A stretch of 37,818 nt of DNA from Alphaproteobacteria bacterium (lineage in GTDB: Bacteria; Pseudomonadota; Alphaproteobacteria; Micropepsales; Micropepsaceae). Location: assembly GCA_019242395.1 (NCBI GenBank), contig JAFAVP010000246.1, forward strand, positions 1 to 37,818, in the 5' to 3' direction. Of this stretch, positions 9,308 through 18,280 are shown piece after piece. A program made the position numbers and the translations under genes. The notes under the pieces were generated by a model. The model was not told the DNA's origin and did no database searches. It saw only the letters and a program-made list of their open reading frames with translations. How positions within the stretch are numbered: the stretch's first letter is position 1; each line of letters opens with the position of its first letter.

Positions 9308-10908
9308 GGGTGCGCCTTGCGATAGGCGGCAAGGTCTTCCGGTGTATCGATGTCGATCAACGGTGCTTCGCTGCCCGCGTCTACCTCGTGCACCAATTCC
9401 GGATAGCTGCCGATCAGCCCGCGCGCGCCAACATCGCCCTCGATGGCTTCGATTTCCTCGAAGAAGCGCCGCGCGAACAACACCGGGTTGCCGCGCTTTC
9501 CGCCGCGTGTGGCCACGCAGATCGCGCGTCCTGCCGCGGGATCGAAAGCGGCGATCAATTTCTCGATCAGGCTCGTACTCACATCCGGCATATCGCCGAG
9601 AACGATGACGGCGCCGTCGCAATCGTCCGGGAGCGAGCGCAGGCCGCATTTCAACGAACTACTTAGCCCATGCGCGAAGTCGGGATTGTACACAAACTGA
9701 ACCGCATGACCGGCGAGCGCAGACCTTACGTGCTGAGCGTCGTTGCCAGTGACGACTGCAACCGGATGGGCGGAACTGGCCTGCACCGCCTCCACCACGC
9801 GCCGGATCATCGGCTTGCCTTCGATCTCCACCAGTAGCTTGTTGGCACCCATCCGCGAAGATGCCCCGGCACCGAGCACAATTCCGCCGATCTTCGGCGC
9901 CCTTGCAACTGCGGGTTCATCACGGGGTTGCGGCCGCGTGGGAATCTCCATCAGCAGTCCGCCCACTCCCATCCGTGAGATGTCTTTGCTTGTGACGTTG
10001 AAGCCAGCTGCGAGCCGCCACAGAACGAAATCGAAGCCGTTCAGTTTCGGGGACCGTGCACAGCCGGGCAATCCAATCACATCGGCGGCACCGATTTTGC
10101 CGATGAGTAGAAGGTTGCCGGGATCGACCGGCATCCCAAAGCGCTCGACCCTCCCACCTGTATTTTCGATTGCGGCCGGGACAACATCGCCGCGATCTTG
10201 AATCGCGCTGACGCCGAACACGAGCACGAGATCCGCCGCTGATGGGACTTCGCGCAGGGCACCGCTCAGCGCCTGCCGGTCGTGTGCCGTTTCACGCTCG
10301 CTGACGAGCTTCGAACCGATGCTCTTCACGCGCGCGCGAATGGCGCTGCGCGTTTTCTCGAGCAGGGCAGGGCGGGTGCCTGGAAGTGTCGTCAGAACAA
10401 CCGCAACATTGCGTGGCCGGAACGCAGCCACTTGGAGAGCAGGCTTCTGCAACACTTCCTCAATCTTCTCGAGGACGATCGCGTCCACGGCAAACGGGAT
10501 CACCTTGACGGTTGCGATCATCTGCCGGGGGGATACGCGTGCGAACGGCGGCAGCGTTGCCAACGTGAGCGACTCGTCGATGGAGTTGACGGCGTCGATG
10601 CACTCCGCATTTATCGAAACCAGTCCGTCCGCGGCCGCGAACAGGTTGGCGCGGCCGGTGAAGGCGGCACCGATGCGCACATTTTCGCCCGCCAGCCTCG
10701 CCGCAAGGCGTGCCGCTGCCTCGTCTTCCGGAACATCGCCTGCATCAAGCCGCGCCACGACGATCTTTTCGATGCCCGCGGTGCGCAGCAGTGAGATATC
10801 GGCGTCGGTCAGCAGATGTCCCTTCTTGAAGATGCGCTCGGGCGTTCGCACCGAATGTGCGACGAGCGAGCCGACAGCGTCGCCGACGGAAATGGAGCCA
10901 AATTGCAT
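9304..10908 (-). CDS. Molybdopterin-binding domain / MobA-MocA-like NTP transferase fusion
   Basis: N-terminal MoeA/MPT-binding-like region. C-terminal IGGIVLGAGASSRMGANKLLVEIEGKPMIRRVVEAV nucleotidyltransferase signature and VIVLGDMPDVS. Confidence 0.85.
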   Translation of the reverse strand: MQFGSISVGDAVGSLVAHSVRTPERIFKKGHLLTDADISLLRTAGIEKIVVARLDAGDVPEDEAAARLAARLAGENVRIGAAFTGRANLFAAADGLVSINAECIDAVNSIDESLTLATLPPFARVSPRQMIATVKVIPFAVDAIVLEKIEEVLQKPALQVAAFRPRNVAVVLTTLPGTRPALLEKTRSAIRARVKSIGSKLVSERETAHDRQALSGALREVPSAADLVLVFGVSAIQDRGDVVPAAIENTGGRVERFGMPVDPGNLLLIGKIGAADVIGLPGCARSPKLNGFDFVLWRLAAGFNVTSKDISRMGVGGLLMEIPTRPQPRDEPAVARAPKIGGIVLGAGASSRMGANKLLVEIEGKPMIRRVVEAVQASSAHPVAVVTGNDAQHVRSALAGHAVQFVYNPDFAHGLSSSLKCGLRSLPDDCDGAVIVLGDMPDVSTSLIEKLIAAFDPAAGRAICVATRGGKRGNPVLFARRFFEEIEAIEGDVGARGLIGSYPELVHEVDAGSEAPLIDIDTPEDLAAYRKAHP

Positions 10909-10917
10909 GAGAACAGA

Positions 10918-12267
10918 TTACGCGGGCGAAGCTTCCCGCGGCAAACAAAGACGCGCGCGCAATCCGCCTTCCGCACGATTCTCCAGGGTGATGGTGCCGC
11001 CATGCCCTTGCGCAATCGCCTTTACCAGCGTCAGTCCAAGCCCGGTTCCGCCCGTCTCGCTGCTGCGCGATCCTTCAAGCCTCACGAATGGCTCGAACAC
11101 CCGCGCCCTATCGCTTTCGGGAATGCCCGGGCCCTCATCGTCGACGATCAGGTCGTAGGTGTTCGCCGTCTTTTCGAGATGCACCTCCGCCTTCTTGCCG
11201 TAGGCGATGGCGTTCTCGATCAGGTTGCGTGCCGCGCGGCGGATTTCGTTCGGCCGGCAGGTGAGCGGCGCCGCGCCATGCGTTTCCCACGTCACGGGCT
11301 TTCCAAGCTCTTCGAGATCGGCACACAGGCTTTCCACCAGAGCCGCCAAATCGATGCGGCGCATCTGTTCCCAGCCCACGCCTTTGGCTGCTGACAGCAC
11401 GGCTTCCGTGAGTTCCTGGAGTTCTTCGATGTTCTTGGTCAGACGCTCGCGCGTGTCGGCATCGTCGACGAACTCCGTGTTGATGCGCATAGCCGTGATG
11501 GGCGTGCGAAGGTCATGGCCAACAGCGGACAACAGCTGACGCTGGCTCTCCATGGTGCGGCTGACCTGATCGGTCATGGCATTGAAGGCTGCCGCCGCGC
11601 GGCGCACATCTTCCGGCCCCAGTTCCGGCACCCGTGGCGCGGTGCCGCCGCGTGCGACCTCGGTTGCGGCCCCCGCCAGCTTGGACAGAGGCCGGGCGAC
11701 TCTCCGGGCGAGCAATCCGGCCGCGAGCGCGGTCACTACCGTGGCAACCATAGCGGCCGCGATGGACTGAACCGGCCAGGACGGTGGTGGGGTTTCGAAA
11801 AATGTGGTGATCAACTGCGTCCCACGAACAAGCGGGATCGTTATTTCAGTTACCGAGACCGGCGAGCGCGGGCGCTTCTTCTCTTCGGCGGTTGGTGAGC
11901 GAAGCTTCACCAGGACGGTCCGGCGTGTCTTCGCCTTGGGGAGAAGGCCCTGAATGCGGGCGGCAAGCGGTCGCTCGGCGTCGGACATCGCCGCCTCTGG
12001 CGCGCGGCCGTGCCGAATGCGAAAATCCCAAACATTCGAACTTAGGGCATGCGCGGCATTCTCCCGCTGCTTGGCGGGGATGGAAGCAAGCAGTGTCGAG
12101 GCCGAGACGGCCCGATCGATCAGGCGCTCGGTCATCGAGCTTTGAGTCAGCTGCTGCTGGCCGAGTTCGAACCAGATCGCCACCGCGAGGTTCGAGATGA
12201 GGACTGCGGCCGCCGTAACGATGACGAGCTGGGCGGCGAGGGTCCGCGGCCACAGGCGGAGCGTCAT
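10918..12267 (-). CDS. Sensor histidine kinase
   Basis: Two TM segments, HAMP-like region, SAVGHDLRTPITAMRINTEF H-box, NLIENAIAYG N-box, DDEGPGIPE, GGTGLGLTLVKAIAQGHGG. ATG at 12267 overlaps the response regulator stop (ATGA). Confidence 0.93.
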   Translation of the reverse strand: MTLRLWPRTLAAQLVIVTAAAVLISNLAVAIWFELGQQQLTQSSMTERLIDRAVSASTLLASIPAKQRENAAHALSSNVWDFRIRHGRAPEAAMSDAERPLAARIQGLLPKAKTRRTVLVKLRSPTAEEKKRPRSPVSVTEITIPLVRGTQLITTFFETPPPSWPVQSIAAAMVATVVTALAAGLLARRVARPLSKLAGAATEVARGGTAPRVPELGPEDVRRAAAAFNAMTDQVSRTMESQRQLLSAVGHDLRTPITAMRINTEFVDDADTRERLTKNIEELQELTEAVLSAAKGVGWEQMRRIDLAALVESLCADLEELGKPVTWETHGAAPLTCRPNEIRRAARNLIENAIAYGKKAEVHLEKTANTYDLIVDDEGPGIPESDRARVFEPFVRLEGSRSSETGGTGLGLTLVKAIAQGHGGTITLENRAEGGLRARLCLPREASPA

Positions 12268-12992
12268 TCGAATTGCGGCTCGGCCGCGAACATGTAGCCA
12301 CCGCCCCACACGGTTTTGATGTAGCGGGGATTCTTCGGATCGGGTTCCAGCTTGCGGCGTAGCCGGCTCACATGATTGTCGATGCTGCGGTCGAACAATT
12401 CGGCATCACGGCCCTTCGTGAGATCGAGGAGCTGGTTGCGCGTCAGCGCAATTTTCGGCCGCTCGATCAGGGCTCGCAACAGGCTGAACTCACCGCTGGA
12501 CAGGGGGGTTGCGACCCCATCGGCTCCAACCAGTTCCCGCTGCCCAGTGTCGAGCGTCCAGTCTCCGAAGCGGATGCGTTCCGCCTCCGGCGGTTTCTGC
12601 CGCGGCGGCAGCGCCTGTGTGCGCCGGAGCACGGCGGCAATTCGAGCGATCAGCTCGCGCGGGCTGAACGGCTTCGCTATGTAGTCGTCAGCGCCCATTT
12701 CGAGCCCGATGATGCGATCCACTTCCTCACCCCGCGCCGTGAGCAGGATCACCGGCGTTTGCCCCGTTTCGCGGATCGAGCGGCAAAGGCTCAGGCCATC
12801 CTCGCCTGGCATCATGATGTCGAGCACCACGAGATCGATGCCCGAGCTGCGCAAAATCTTGCGCGCCGCCATCGCCTCTGGAGCCGTCGTGGTGCGGTAG
12901 CCATGCTCCCGGAGATACCGGGCCAGCGGCTCGCGGATATCGCGGGCGTCCTCCACGATCAGAATGTGCGGCTTGGCCTCTTCCCGAACCAT
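12264..12992 (-). CDS. OmpR-family DNA-binding response regulator
   Basis: MVREEAKPHILIVEDARDIREPL...VVLDIMMPGEDG...LLTARG...GADDYIAKPF receiver, and winged-helix C-terminus ending HVSRLRRKLEPDPKNPRYIKTVWGGGYMF. Confidence 0.93.
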   Translation of the reverse strand: MVREEAKPHILIVEDARDIREPLARYLREHGYRTTTAPEAMAARKILRSSGIDLVVLDIMMPGEDGLSLCRSIRETGQTPVILLTARGEEVDRIIGLEMGADDYIAKPFSPRELIARIAAVLRRTQALPPRQKPPEAERIRFGDWTLDTGQRELVGADGVATPLSSGEFSLLRALIERPKIALTRNQLLDLTKGRDAELFDRSIDNHVSRLRRKLEPDPKNPRYIKTVWGGGYMFAAEPQFE

Positions 12993-13169
12993 AAGTCGGC
13001 TCCCGACGAGACGATGCGGCGGCGCAGGCGCTCGTGCAATGGCATTTGTCGCAAATCGTCGCTGGACCGCAGGGACCTTCAGCAATGCGACCATTTGCAG
13101 GCCTCAAGACAAAGCTTCGCGACACGGCTCCGTTTATGTAAGGTCGTAGAGAGACAAGGGGGGATAATC

Positions 13170-14021
13170 ATGCGGAGCTTCATTCGCTACGGTCTGATCG
13201 CAGGCGCGGTAGTCACCGCCGCAATTGGGGTAGCAGGCGCTGGAATGCAGAACCATCCGGCACCGGTCAATTCCCGCCAGGGCGGCCACCTGCAGCAGCC
13301 GCGCGGTCATGGCCGGGGCGGTCAGCGGTTCCTTGGCGAGTATGACCTCAACCATGATGGAAAGGTCACGCGGGATGAGTTCAACAAGGCCACGGCGCAG
13401 CAATTCGCTCAGGCGGGACATGGCGCCAAGTTCCTGACCGCAGCACAGTACGAGGCGTTCCGGACGCGAACCCTGCATCAGCATGCGGATCAGATTTTCC
13501 GCCGGGCCGACTGGAATTCAGACGGCAAGCTGACCTTCGATGAGTTTGCCAACCCCATCCGGGCGAGCTTTGCGCGAGCGGACCGGCAATCGGCTGGCGC
13601 GATCTTATGCCATCCGAGAAGCGGGGACAACGGGCAGTCGTCCGGACAGCCGCACAGGCGGCGCGGTGGGTCGCGAGGCGTTGGCGCCTTTTGCGCCCGC
13701 GACGACCTGAACCACGATGGCAGGATCACCCGTGCAGAGTTGGATCAGGCACTGCATCAGCAGTTTGCGTCGGTGGCCAAGGGTGGGTCTATGACCAAGG
13801 AGCAATTCGAGGCCATGCAGCATTCCCGCGCGGAAGCCACCAGCGGACGAACCTTCGGACGGATCGACAGCGACGGTGATGGCAAGGTCAGCCTGCAGGA
13901 ATTCACGGCGTACCAGCAGCGGACCTTTACCCGCATGGACGAGAATGGCGACGGCACAATCACCCGCGATGAGATGAGCTCGCGCCGGAACTATGCCTCG
14001 CACTCGAGCAACCGGACGTAA
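13170..14021 (+). CDS. Exported EF-hand calcium-binding protein (five EF loops)
   Basis: Signal peptide MRSFIRYGLIAGAVVTAAIGVAGA. Loops DLNHDGKVTRDE, DWNSDGKLTFDE, DLNHDGRITRAE, DSDGDGKVSLQE, DENGDGTITRDE. ORF start moved from 12372 to ATG 13170. Confidence 0.88.
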   Translation: MRSFIRYGLIAGAVVTAAIGVAGAGMQNHPAPVNSRQGGHLQQPRGHGRGGQRFLGEYDLNHDGKVTRDEFNKATAQQFAQAGHGAKFLTAAQYEAFRTRTLHQHADQIFRRADWNSDGKLTFDEFANPIRASFARADRQSAGAILCHPRSGDNGQSSGQPHRRRGGSRGVGAFCARDDLNHDGRITRAELDQALHQQFASVAKGGSMTKEQFEAMQHSRAEATSGRTFGRIDSDGDGKVSLQEFTAYQQRTFTRMDENGDGTITRDEMSSRRNYASHSSNRT

Positions 14022-14027
14022 GCCCGG

Positions 14028-14738
14028 TCAGGCTGTAGCGCGGGCGGCGGATGGTTCCGAAGCGCCGCCCGTGCGCAGCTGCAGTGTTATTTCTGCCAGA
14101 ATGGCGATGGCGATCTCCGCGGGCGAGCGGGCGCCTATAGCGAGGCCGACGGGGCCGTGTATGCGGTCGATTTCGACGGCCGAAAATCCATGCTGCGTTA
14201 GCCGTTCCCGACGCGCGGCGTGCGTTCTCTTCGAGCCCAGCGCGCCGATGTAGAAGCACTGGGAATTCAGTGCTGCTGTCAGAGCCGGATCGTCCACCTT
14301 GGGATCGTGTGTGAGCGCGACCAGCGCGCTGCGCAGGCCCAGCGGCGCCGTTGCCAACGCTGCGTCCGGCCAGTCGTGCGAAATGGGGACGTCTGGGAAG
14401 CGTTCTGGCGTCGCGAAAGCTGTGCGAGGATCGATCACCCGGACGCCGTAGCCGGCCAACTTCGCGATTTCGCATAACGGCTGGGCGATATGCACTGCCC
14501 CTACGATCGCCAGGTCCAGCGGCGGATTGTAGACCCTCAGAAACCAGTGGCGGCCTTCGATCTCTGCGGTGCCGCTCTGATCGGCGCGCGCAGCTTTCGC
14601 TGCCTCCTGGCCAAGCGGCGATGTGTCGGTCGCCGGATCGACAAGCCGCTCCTCACCAGAGGAAGTGTTGAGGGCCCGCACGACGGCTCTGCCGTTCCGG
14701 CGCGCCTCATCGAGGGCGACTAGAGTTTCGCGCTTCAT
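14028..14738 (-). CDS. XdhC/CoxI family protein (Rossmann-type C-terminal domain form)
   Basis: MKRETLVALDEARRNGRAVVRA..., LAIVGAVHIAQPLCEIAKLAGYGVRVIDPRTAFATPERFP, FYIGALGSKRTHAARRERL, IHGPVGLAIGARSPAEIAIAILAEI. Confidence 0.88.
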   Translation of the reverse strand: MKRETLVALDEARRNGRAVVRALNTSSGEERLVDPATDTSPLGQEAAKAARADQSGTAEIEGRHWFLRVYNPPLDLAIVGAVHIAQPLCEIAKLAGYGVRVIDPRTAFATPERFPDVPISHDWPDAALATAPLGLRSALVALTHDPKVDDPALTAALNSQCFYIGALGSKRTHAARRERLTQHGFSAVEIDRIHGPVGLAIGARSPAEIAIAILAEITLQLRTGGASEPSAARATA

Positions 14739-15049
14739 GCCATGACCGGCTCGACAAAAACTTCGATGCGGCCGCCGCAGGCGAGCCCCACGGACCATGC
14801 TTGCTCGTCGCTGACCCCGAATTCCAGCTTGCGGAGCCGCCCATCGCGCATAACCGCTTTTGCTTCCTCTATCACGGCGCCCTCCACGCAACCGCCTGAG
14901 ACGGAACCTGCGAAAGCACCATCGTCGCGCACCGCGATCTGACTGCCGGCCGGCCGGGGCGACGAGCCCCACGTTTTCACAACAGTTCCAATCGCCACGC
15001 GATGTCCCCGTTCAAGCCAGTCACGTGCGGCGGCAAGCACATCATCCAT
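14735..15049 (-). CDS. XdhC/CoxI family N-terminal-domain protein
   Basis: VAIGTVVKTWGSSPRPAGSQIAVRDDGAFAGSVSGGCVEGAVIEEA... and VGLACGGRIEVFVEPV. Stop overlaps the next start (ATGA). Start could be 15049 or 15082. Confidence 0.85.
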   Translation of the reverse strand: MDDVLAAARDWLERGHRVAIGTVVKTWGSSPRPAGSQIAVRDDGAFAGSVSGGCVEGAVIEEAKAVMRDGRLRKLEFGVSDEQAWSVGLACGGRIEVFVEPVMA

Positions 15050-15866
15050 GCGGTCCACCGGAGCTCCGCAGTGCGACTGCAACCGCCCTCTTCGCCAAGA
15101 CGGTTACCAAGTGGGCCCGGTACTCCGCCGAGCCATGAATGTCGGAGTTCATTCCCTCCGGCCGAATAGCGATCGAGGCGACGGCATCTGGCGCGAAGCT
15201 CTGTGCGAGCGCCGTCTCCATTTCGGACGACCGGAAGACGCAAGGCGCCGCGCCCGTGATCGCGACCCGTACTCCACCGGCGGTTTCAGCCACGAAGACG
15301 CCAACCATCGCGTAGCGGGACGCGGGATTGGCGAACTTCACATATCCCGCCCGTTTCGGAATGGGAAAGTCGACTGCCGTCAGGATTTCCGTATCTTCGA
15401 GCGCCGTCGAAAACATGCCCGTGAAGAAGTCATCGGCGCTAATGCTGCGCTGGTTTGTTCTGATAGTAGCCCCGAGTGCGAGGACGGCGGCCGGGTAATC
15501 CGCCGCCGGATCGTTGTTGGCCACCGAACCGCCGACGGTGCCCATGTGGCGCACGGCGGGATCGCCAATCTCCTCCACCAGACTGGCCAGGGCCGCAATA
15601 GCCTTGTGCACCATCTCGGAGTCCGCGACTTCAAAATGCCTGACTGCTGCACCGATCGAGATTGTGTCTCCAGCGCGGCGGATGAACGAGAGGTCGGCTA
15701 TTCTGGAAATATCGATCAAAGCCGCGGGGCTAGCGAGCCGCAACTTCATCGCGGGGATGAGGCTGTGACCCCCAGCAAGCAATTTTGCGTCTGGCAAGCG
15801 CGCTAGCAGCGCTTCGGCCTCTGCTAGCGAATTTGGGCGATGGTAGGTGAAGGGGTAGGGGATCAC
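15042..15866 (-). CDS. Molybdenum hydroxylase medium subunit (FAD-binding, CoxM/CutM-like)
   Basis: [47 protein letters not shown]...[31 protein letters not shown] start at 15866. Confidence 0.92.
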   Translation of the reverse strand: MIPYPFTYHRPNSLAEAEALLARLPDAKLLAGGHSLIPAMKLRLASPAALIDISRIADLSFIRRAGDTISIGAAVRHFEVADSEMVHKAIAALASLVEEIGDPAVRHMGTVGGSVANNDPAADYPAAVLALGATIRTNQRSISADDFFTGMFSTALEDTEILTAVDFPIPKRAGYVKFANPASRYAMVGVFVAETAGGVRVAITGAAPCVFRSSEMETALAQSFAPDAVASIAIRPEGMNSDIHGSAEYRAHLVTVLAKRAVAVALRSSGGPHG

Positions 15867-16336
15867 GCAGCTTCCGCCATGGTTCGTGCAGCAGCCTCAA
15901 TTGCATTGACGATGTTATGATAGCCGGTGCAGCGGCAGAGATTTCCTTCCAGCTCTTCGCGGATAGTTTGGCGGTCGAGCTGCGGCTTGCGCCGAATCAT
16001 GTCGATTGCCGTCAGGATCATGCCGGGCGTGCAGAAGCCGCACTGGAGCCCGTGATGCTCGCGGAAAGCCTCTTGCACGGGATGCAACTGGCCATCTTTC
16101 GCCACACCTTCGATGGTGACAATCTCGCTGCCAGAGGCCTGCGCAGCGAACATGGTGCAGGACTTTACCGCTCGCCCATCCAGCAGCACCACGCAGGCGC
16201 CGCACTGGCTGGTATCGCAGCCAATATGCGTGCCGGTCAGGCGTAAGTTTTCGCGAATGAAGTGCACGAGCAGCGTACGATCTTCGACGTCTGCCTCGTG
16301 TGTACTGCCGTTCACCGTCAACCGGACACCGGTCAT
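15863..16336 (-). CDS. Molybdenum hydroxylase small subunit, 2x[2Fe-2S] (CoxS/CutS-like)
   Basis: [22 protein letters not shown] and [15 protein letters not shown]...[14 protein letters not shown] motifs. ATG at 16336. Confidence 0.94.
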   Translation of the reverse strand: MTGVRLTVNGSTHEADVEDRTLLVHFIRENLRLTGTHIGCDTSQCGACVVLLDGRAVKSCTMFAAQASGSEIVTIEGVAKDGQLHPVQEAFREHHGLQCGFCTPGMILTAIDMIRRKPQLDRQTIREELEGNLCRCTGYHNIVNAIEAAARTMAEAA

Positions 16337-16390
16337 TGCGTACTCCTTATGATCAGACTCTGCGCGCGGCATTGCAGCGTCAAGCGTTTG

Positions 16391-17002
16391 TCACAGCACC
16401 AAGCCGAAGAGGATCAGCAGGATGATAATGATGGCGATCAGCCCAACAACCCATATCTGAGGCGCCACGCCTTCCTGGATCGCCGGTGGCGACGATAGTT
16501 CCTGCACAACCTGCGGCGGCGAGGCCATATCGTTCGCGAGCGGCTGCTCGGAGGTGGACTCCACGGCGGTCAGTTCAGCCGCGAACCTAGCGAAGAATTC
16601 ATCCGCGATCTGCCGGGCCGCACCATCTATCAGCCGCTGCCCGACTTGCGCGAGTTTGCCGCCAACAGTCGCTTTCGCATTGTAGGTGAGTTCTGTGCCG
16701 TCGCCTTCCGGAACCAAGAGCACTTCCGCTTGCCCTTTCGCGAAGCCTGCAACTCCCCCTTGCCCCTCTCCCTTCAAGACACAGCGGTGCGGCGGATCGA
16801 GTTCGGTAAGATCGACGTTGCCTTTGAACGTCGCGCTCACCGGCCCGATCTTCAGTTTGGCGGAGCCGGAAAGCCGATTGTCGGCGGTACGTTCCAGCGT
16901 CTCGCAGCCGGGAATGCACTTCTTCAGCATCTCCGGATCATTGAGCGCCGCCCAGACGGCCGCAGGCGCCGTCGCGATGAGGTAGCGGCCGGTGAATTGC
17001 AT
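16391..17002 (-). CDS. CoxG-like SRPBCC protein with C-terminal TM anchor
   Basis: MQFTGRYLIATAPAAVWAALNDPEMLKKCIPGCETLE...SGSAKLKIGPVSATFKGNVDL. C-terminal helix IWVVGLIAIIIILLILFGLVL. Confidence 0.9.
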   Translation of the reverse strand: MQFTGRYLIATAPAAVWAALNDPEMLKKCIPGCETLERTADNRLSGSAKLKIGPVSATFKGNVDLTELDPPHRCVLKGEGQGGVAGFAKGQAEVLLVPEGDGTELTYNAKATVGGKLAQVGQRLIDGAARQIADEFFARFAAELTAVESTSEQPLANDMASPPQVVQELSSPPAIQEGVAPQIWVVGLIAIIIILLILFGLVL

Positions 17003-17152
17003 TCGAACCTAGCTTCCGGGGGCGAGGGACAGTCGGTCGCAGCTTTGGTAGCGGCTTCGCCCGGTGTGGACAATGGTACCTGCGCGAATCACCCTTTGCG
17101 CTTTCGTGTCGACTGTGTAAACTTATGATATAAAAACCGATGGGGGTTCTTC

Positions 17153-17692
17153 GTGAGTCTCGATGGGGGGGTGGCTGCGCTCGAAGCGGGGCAGCCGGGC
17201 TTGCAGATTACCGGCCTGGTCAAGTGGTTCGACACCACCAAGGGCTACGGCTTCATCAAGCCTTCTAGCGGCGCTCCGGGCGATGTCCTTCTGCACCAGA
17301 CCTGCATCCGGCAGTCTGGGTTCAAGGCGGCATATGAAGGCGCCAAAGTCGTCTGCGAAGCCATTCAGGGGCCGAAAGGTCTTCAGGCCCGCCGCCTGCT
17401 GGCCCTCGACAATTCCACAGCTGTTTCGCCCGGTCTCGGCTTGAAGGGATCTCGTGCCGCCCCCGAGCCGCACGGGCCAGCCTTCGAGGCCACGGTCAAA
17501 TGGTTTAATCGCGGCAAGGGCTACGGATTCGTTTCGCGCGGCCCGAACACGCCGGATGTTTTCGTGCACATGGAAACCCTTCGCCGCAGCGGAATCCGGG
17601 AATTGCGTCAGGGCCAGCGCGTTCGCGTGCGGGCGGGCGATGGGCCCAAAGGGGAACTCGCGGCCGAGGTCACCATCCTCGGTGAAGGGTGA
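17153..17692 (+). CDS. Double cold-shock-domain protein
   Basis: Two CSDs: [32 protein letters not shown] and [34 protein letters not shown] start. Confidence 0.92.
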   Translation: MSLDGGVAALEAGQPGLQITGLVKWFDTTKGYGFIKPSSGAPGDVLLHQTCIRQSGFKAAYEGAKVVCEAIQGPKGLQARRLLALDNSTAVSPGLGLKGSRAAPEPHGPAFEATVKWFNRGKGYGFVSRGPNTPDVFVHMETLRRSGIRELRQGQRVRVRAGDGPKGELAAEVTILGEG

Positions 17693-17744
17693 GAAGTCGG
17701 TTCGGGCTCTATCGATCCTGTCCCAGCGTTGCGGAGTAACCCGG

Positions 17745-18215
17745 ATGCGTCACTTCCTTTTTGCTCTGGCAGCGACGCTCGCCTGGCCTGCTGCGGCCTC
17801 AAATCCGCAACCCCTTTCGCTGCCGCACAGTCAGATTGTGATTGACACACCCAAAGGTCCCGTGCGGCTTGAGGTTGAGGTTGCGGCAGACAGCGCCTCT
17901 CGCATGCGCGGTCTTATGTATCGAACGCACCTCGCTGCGAATTCCGGCATGCTGTTCGATTTTCACCGCGACGACTTCTGCAACTTCTGGATGAAGAACA
18001 CGGTTCTGCCGCTCGACATGATATTCATTCGCGCGGATGGCACCATCTCCTCGATCGCGGCCAACACCACTCCGTATTCGGAAAAGACGATATCCTCGAC
18101 CGAGCCGGTTCGCGCTGTTCTGGAAATCAACGGCGGCCGCGCTGCCGCGCTTGGAATCAGGCCCGGCGAAAAGGTTCATAACCCCGCCTTCGCCGCTTCA
18201 GCGCCTGCGCGATAA
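17745..18215 (+). CDS. DUF192 domain exported protein
   Basis: Signal peptide MRHFLFALAATLAWPAAAS. RMRGLMYRTHLAANSGMLFDF...FWMKNTVLPLDMIFIRADGTI...VLEINGGRAAALGIRPGEKV. Confidence 0.9.
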   Translation: MRHFLFALAATLAWPAAASNPQPLSLPHSQIVIDTPKGPVRLEVEVAADSASRMRGLMYRTHLAANSGMLFDFHRDDFCNFWMKNTVLPLDMIFIRADGTISSIAANTTPYSEKTISSTEPVRAVLEINGGRAAALGIRPGEKVHNPAFAASAPAR

Positions 18216-18280
18216 CCCGCTTGACCTTCCCGCACCCGCGCCGTCTATGACGGCCTTGAAGGTGCGAGTGGCGAGTTTGG

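Noticed and set aside
12372-13169. N-terminal extension of the EF-hand ORF across the response regulator
   Set aside because: Antisense to a clear OmpR-family gene; signal peptide and GGGG ribosome-binding-like sequence support a start at 13170.
17096-17129. Sigma70-like promoter (TTGCGC ... TATGAT) before the double cold-shock gene
   Set aside because: TATGAT at 17124-17129 is plausible, but spacing to TTGCGC is 22 nt and no better -35 is convincing.
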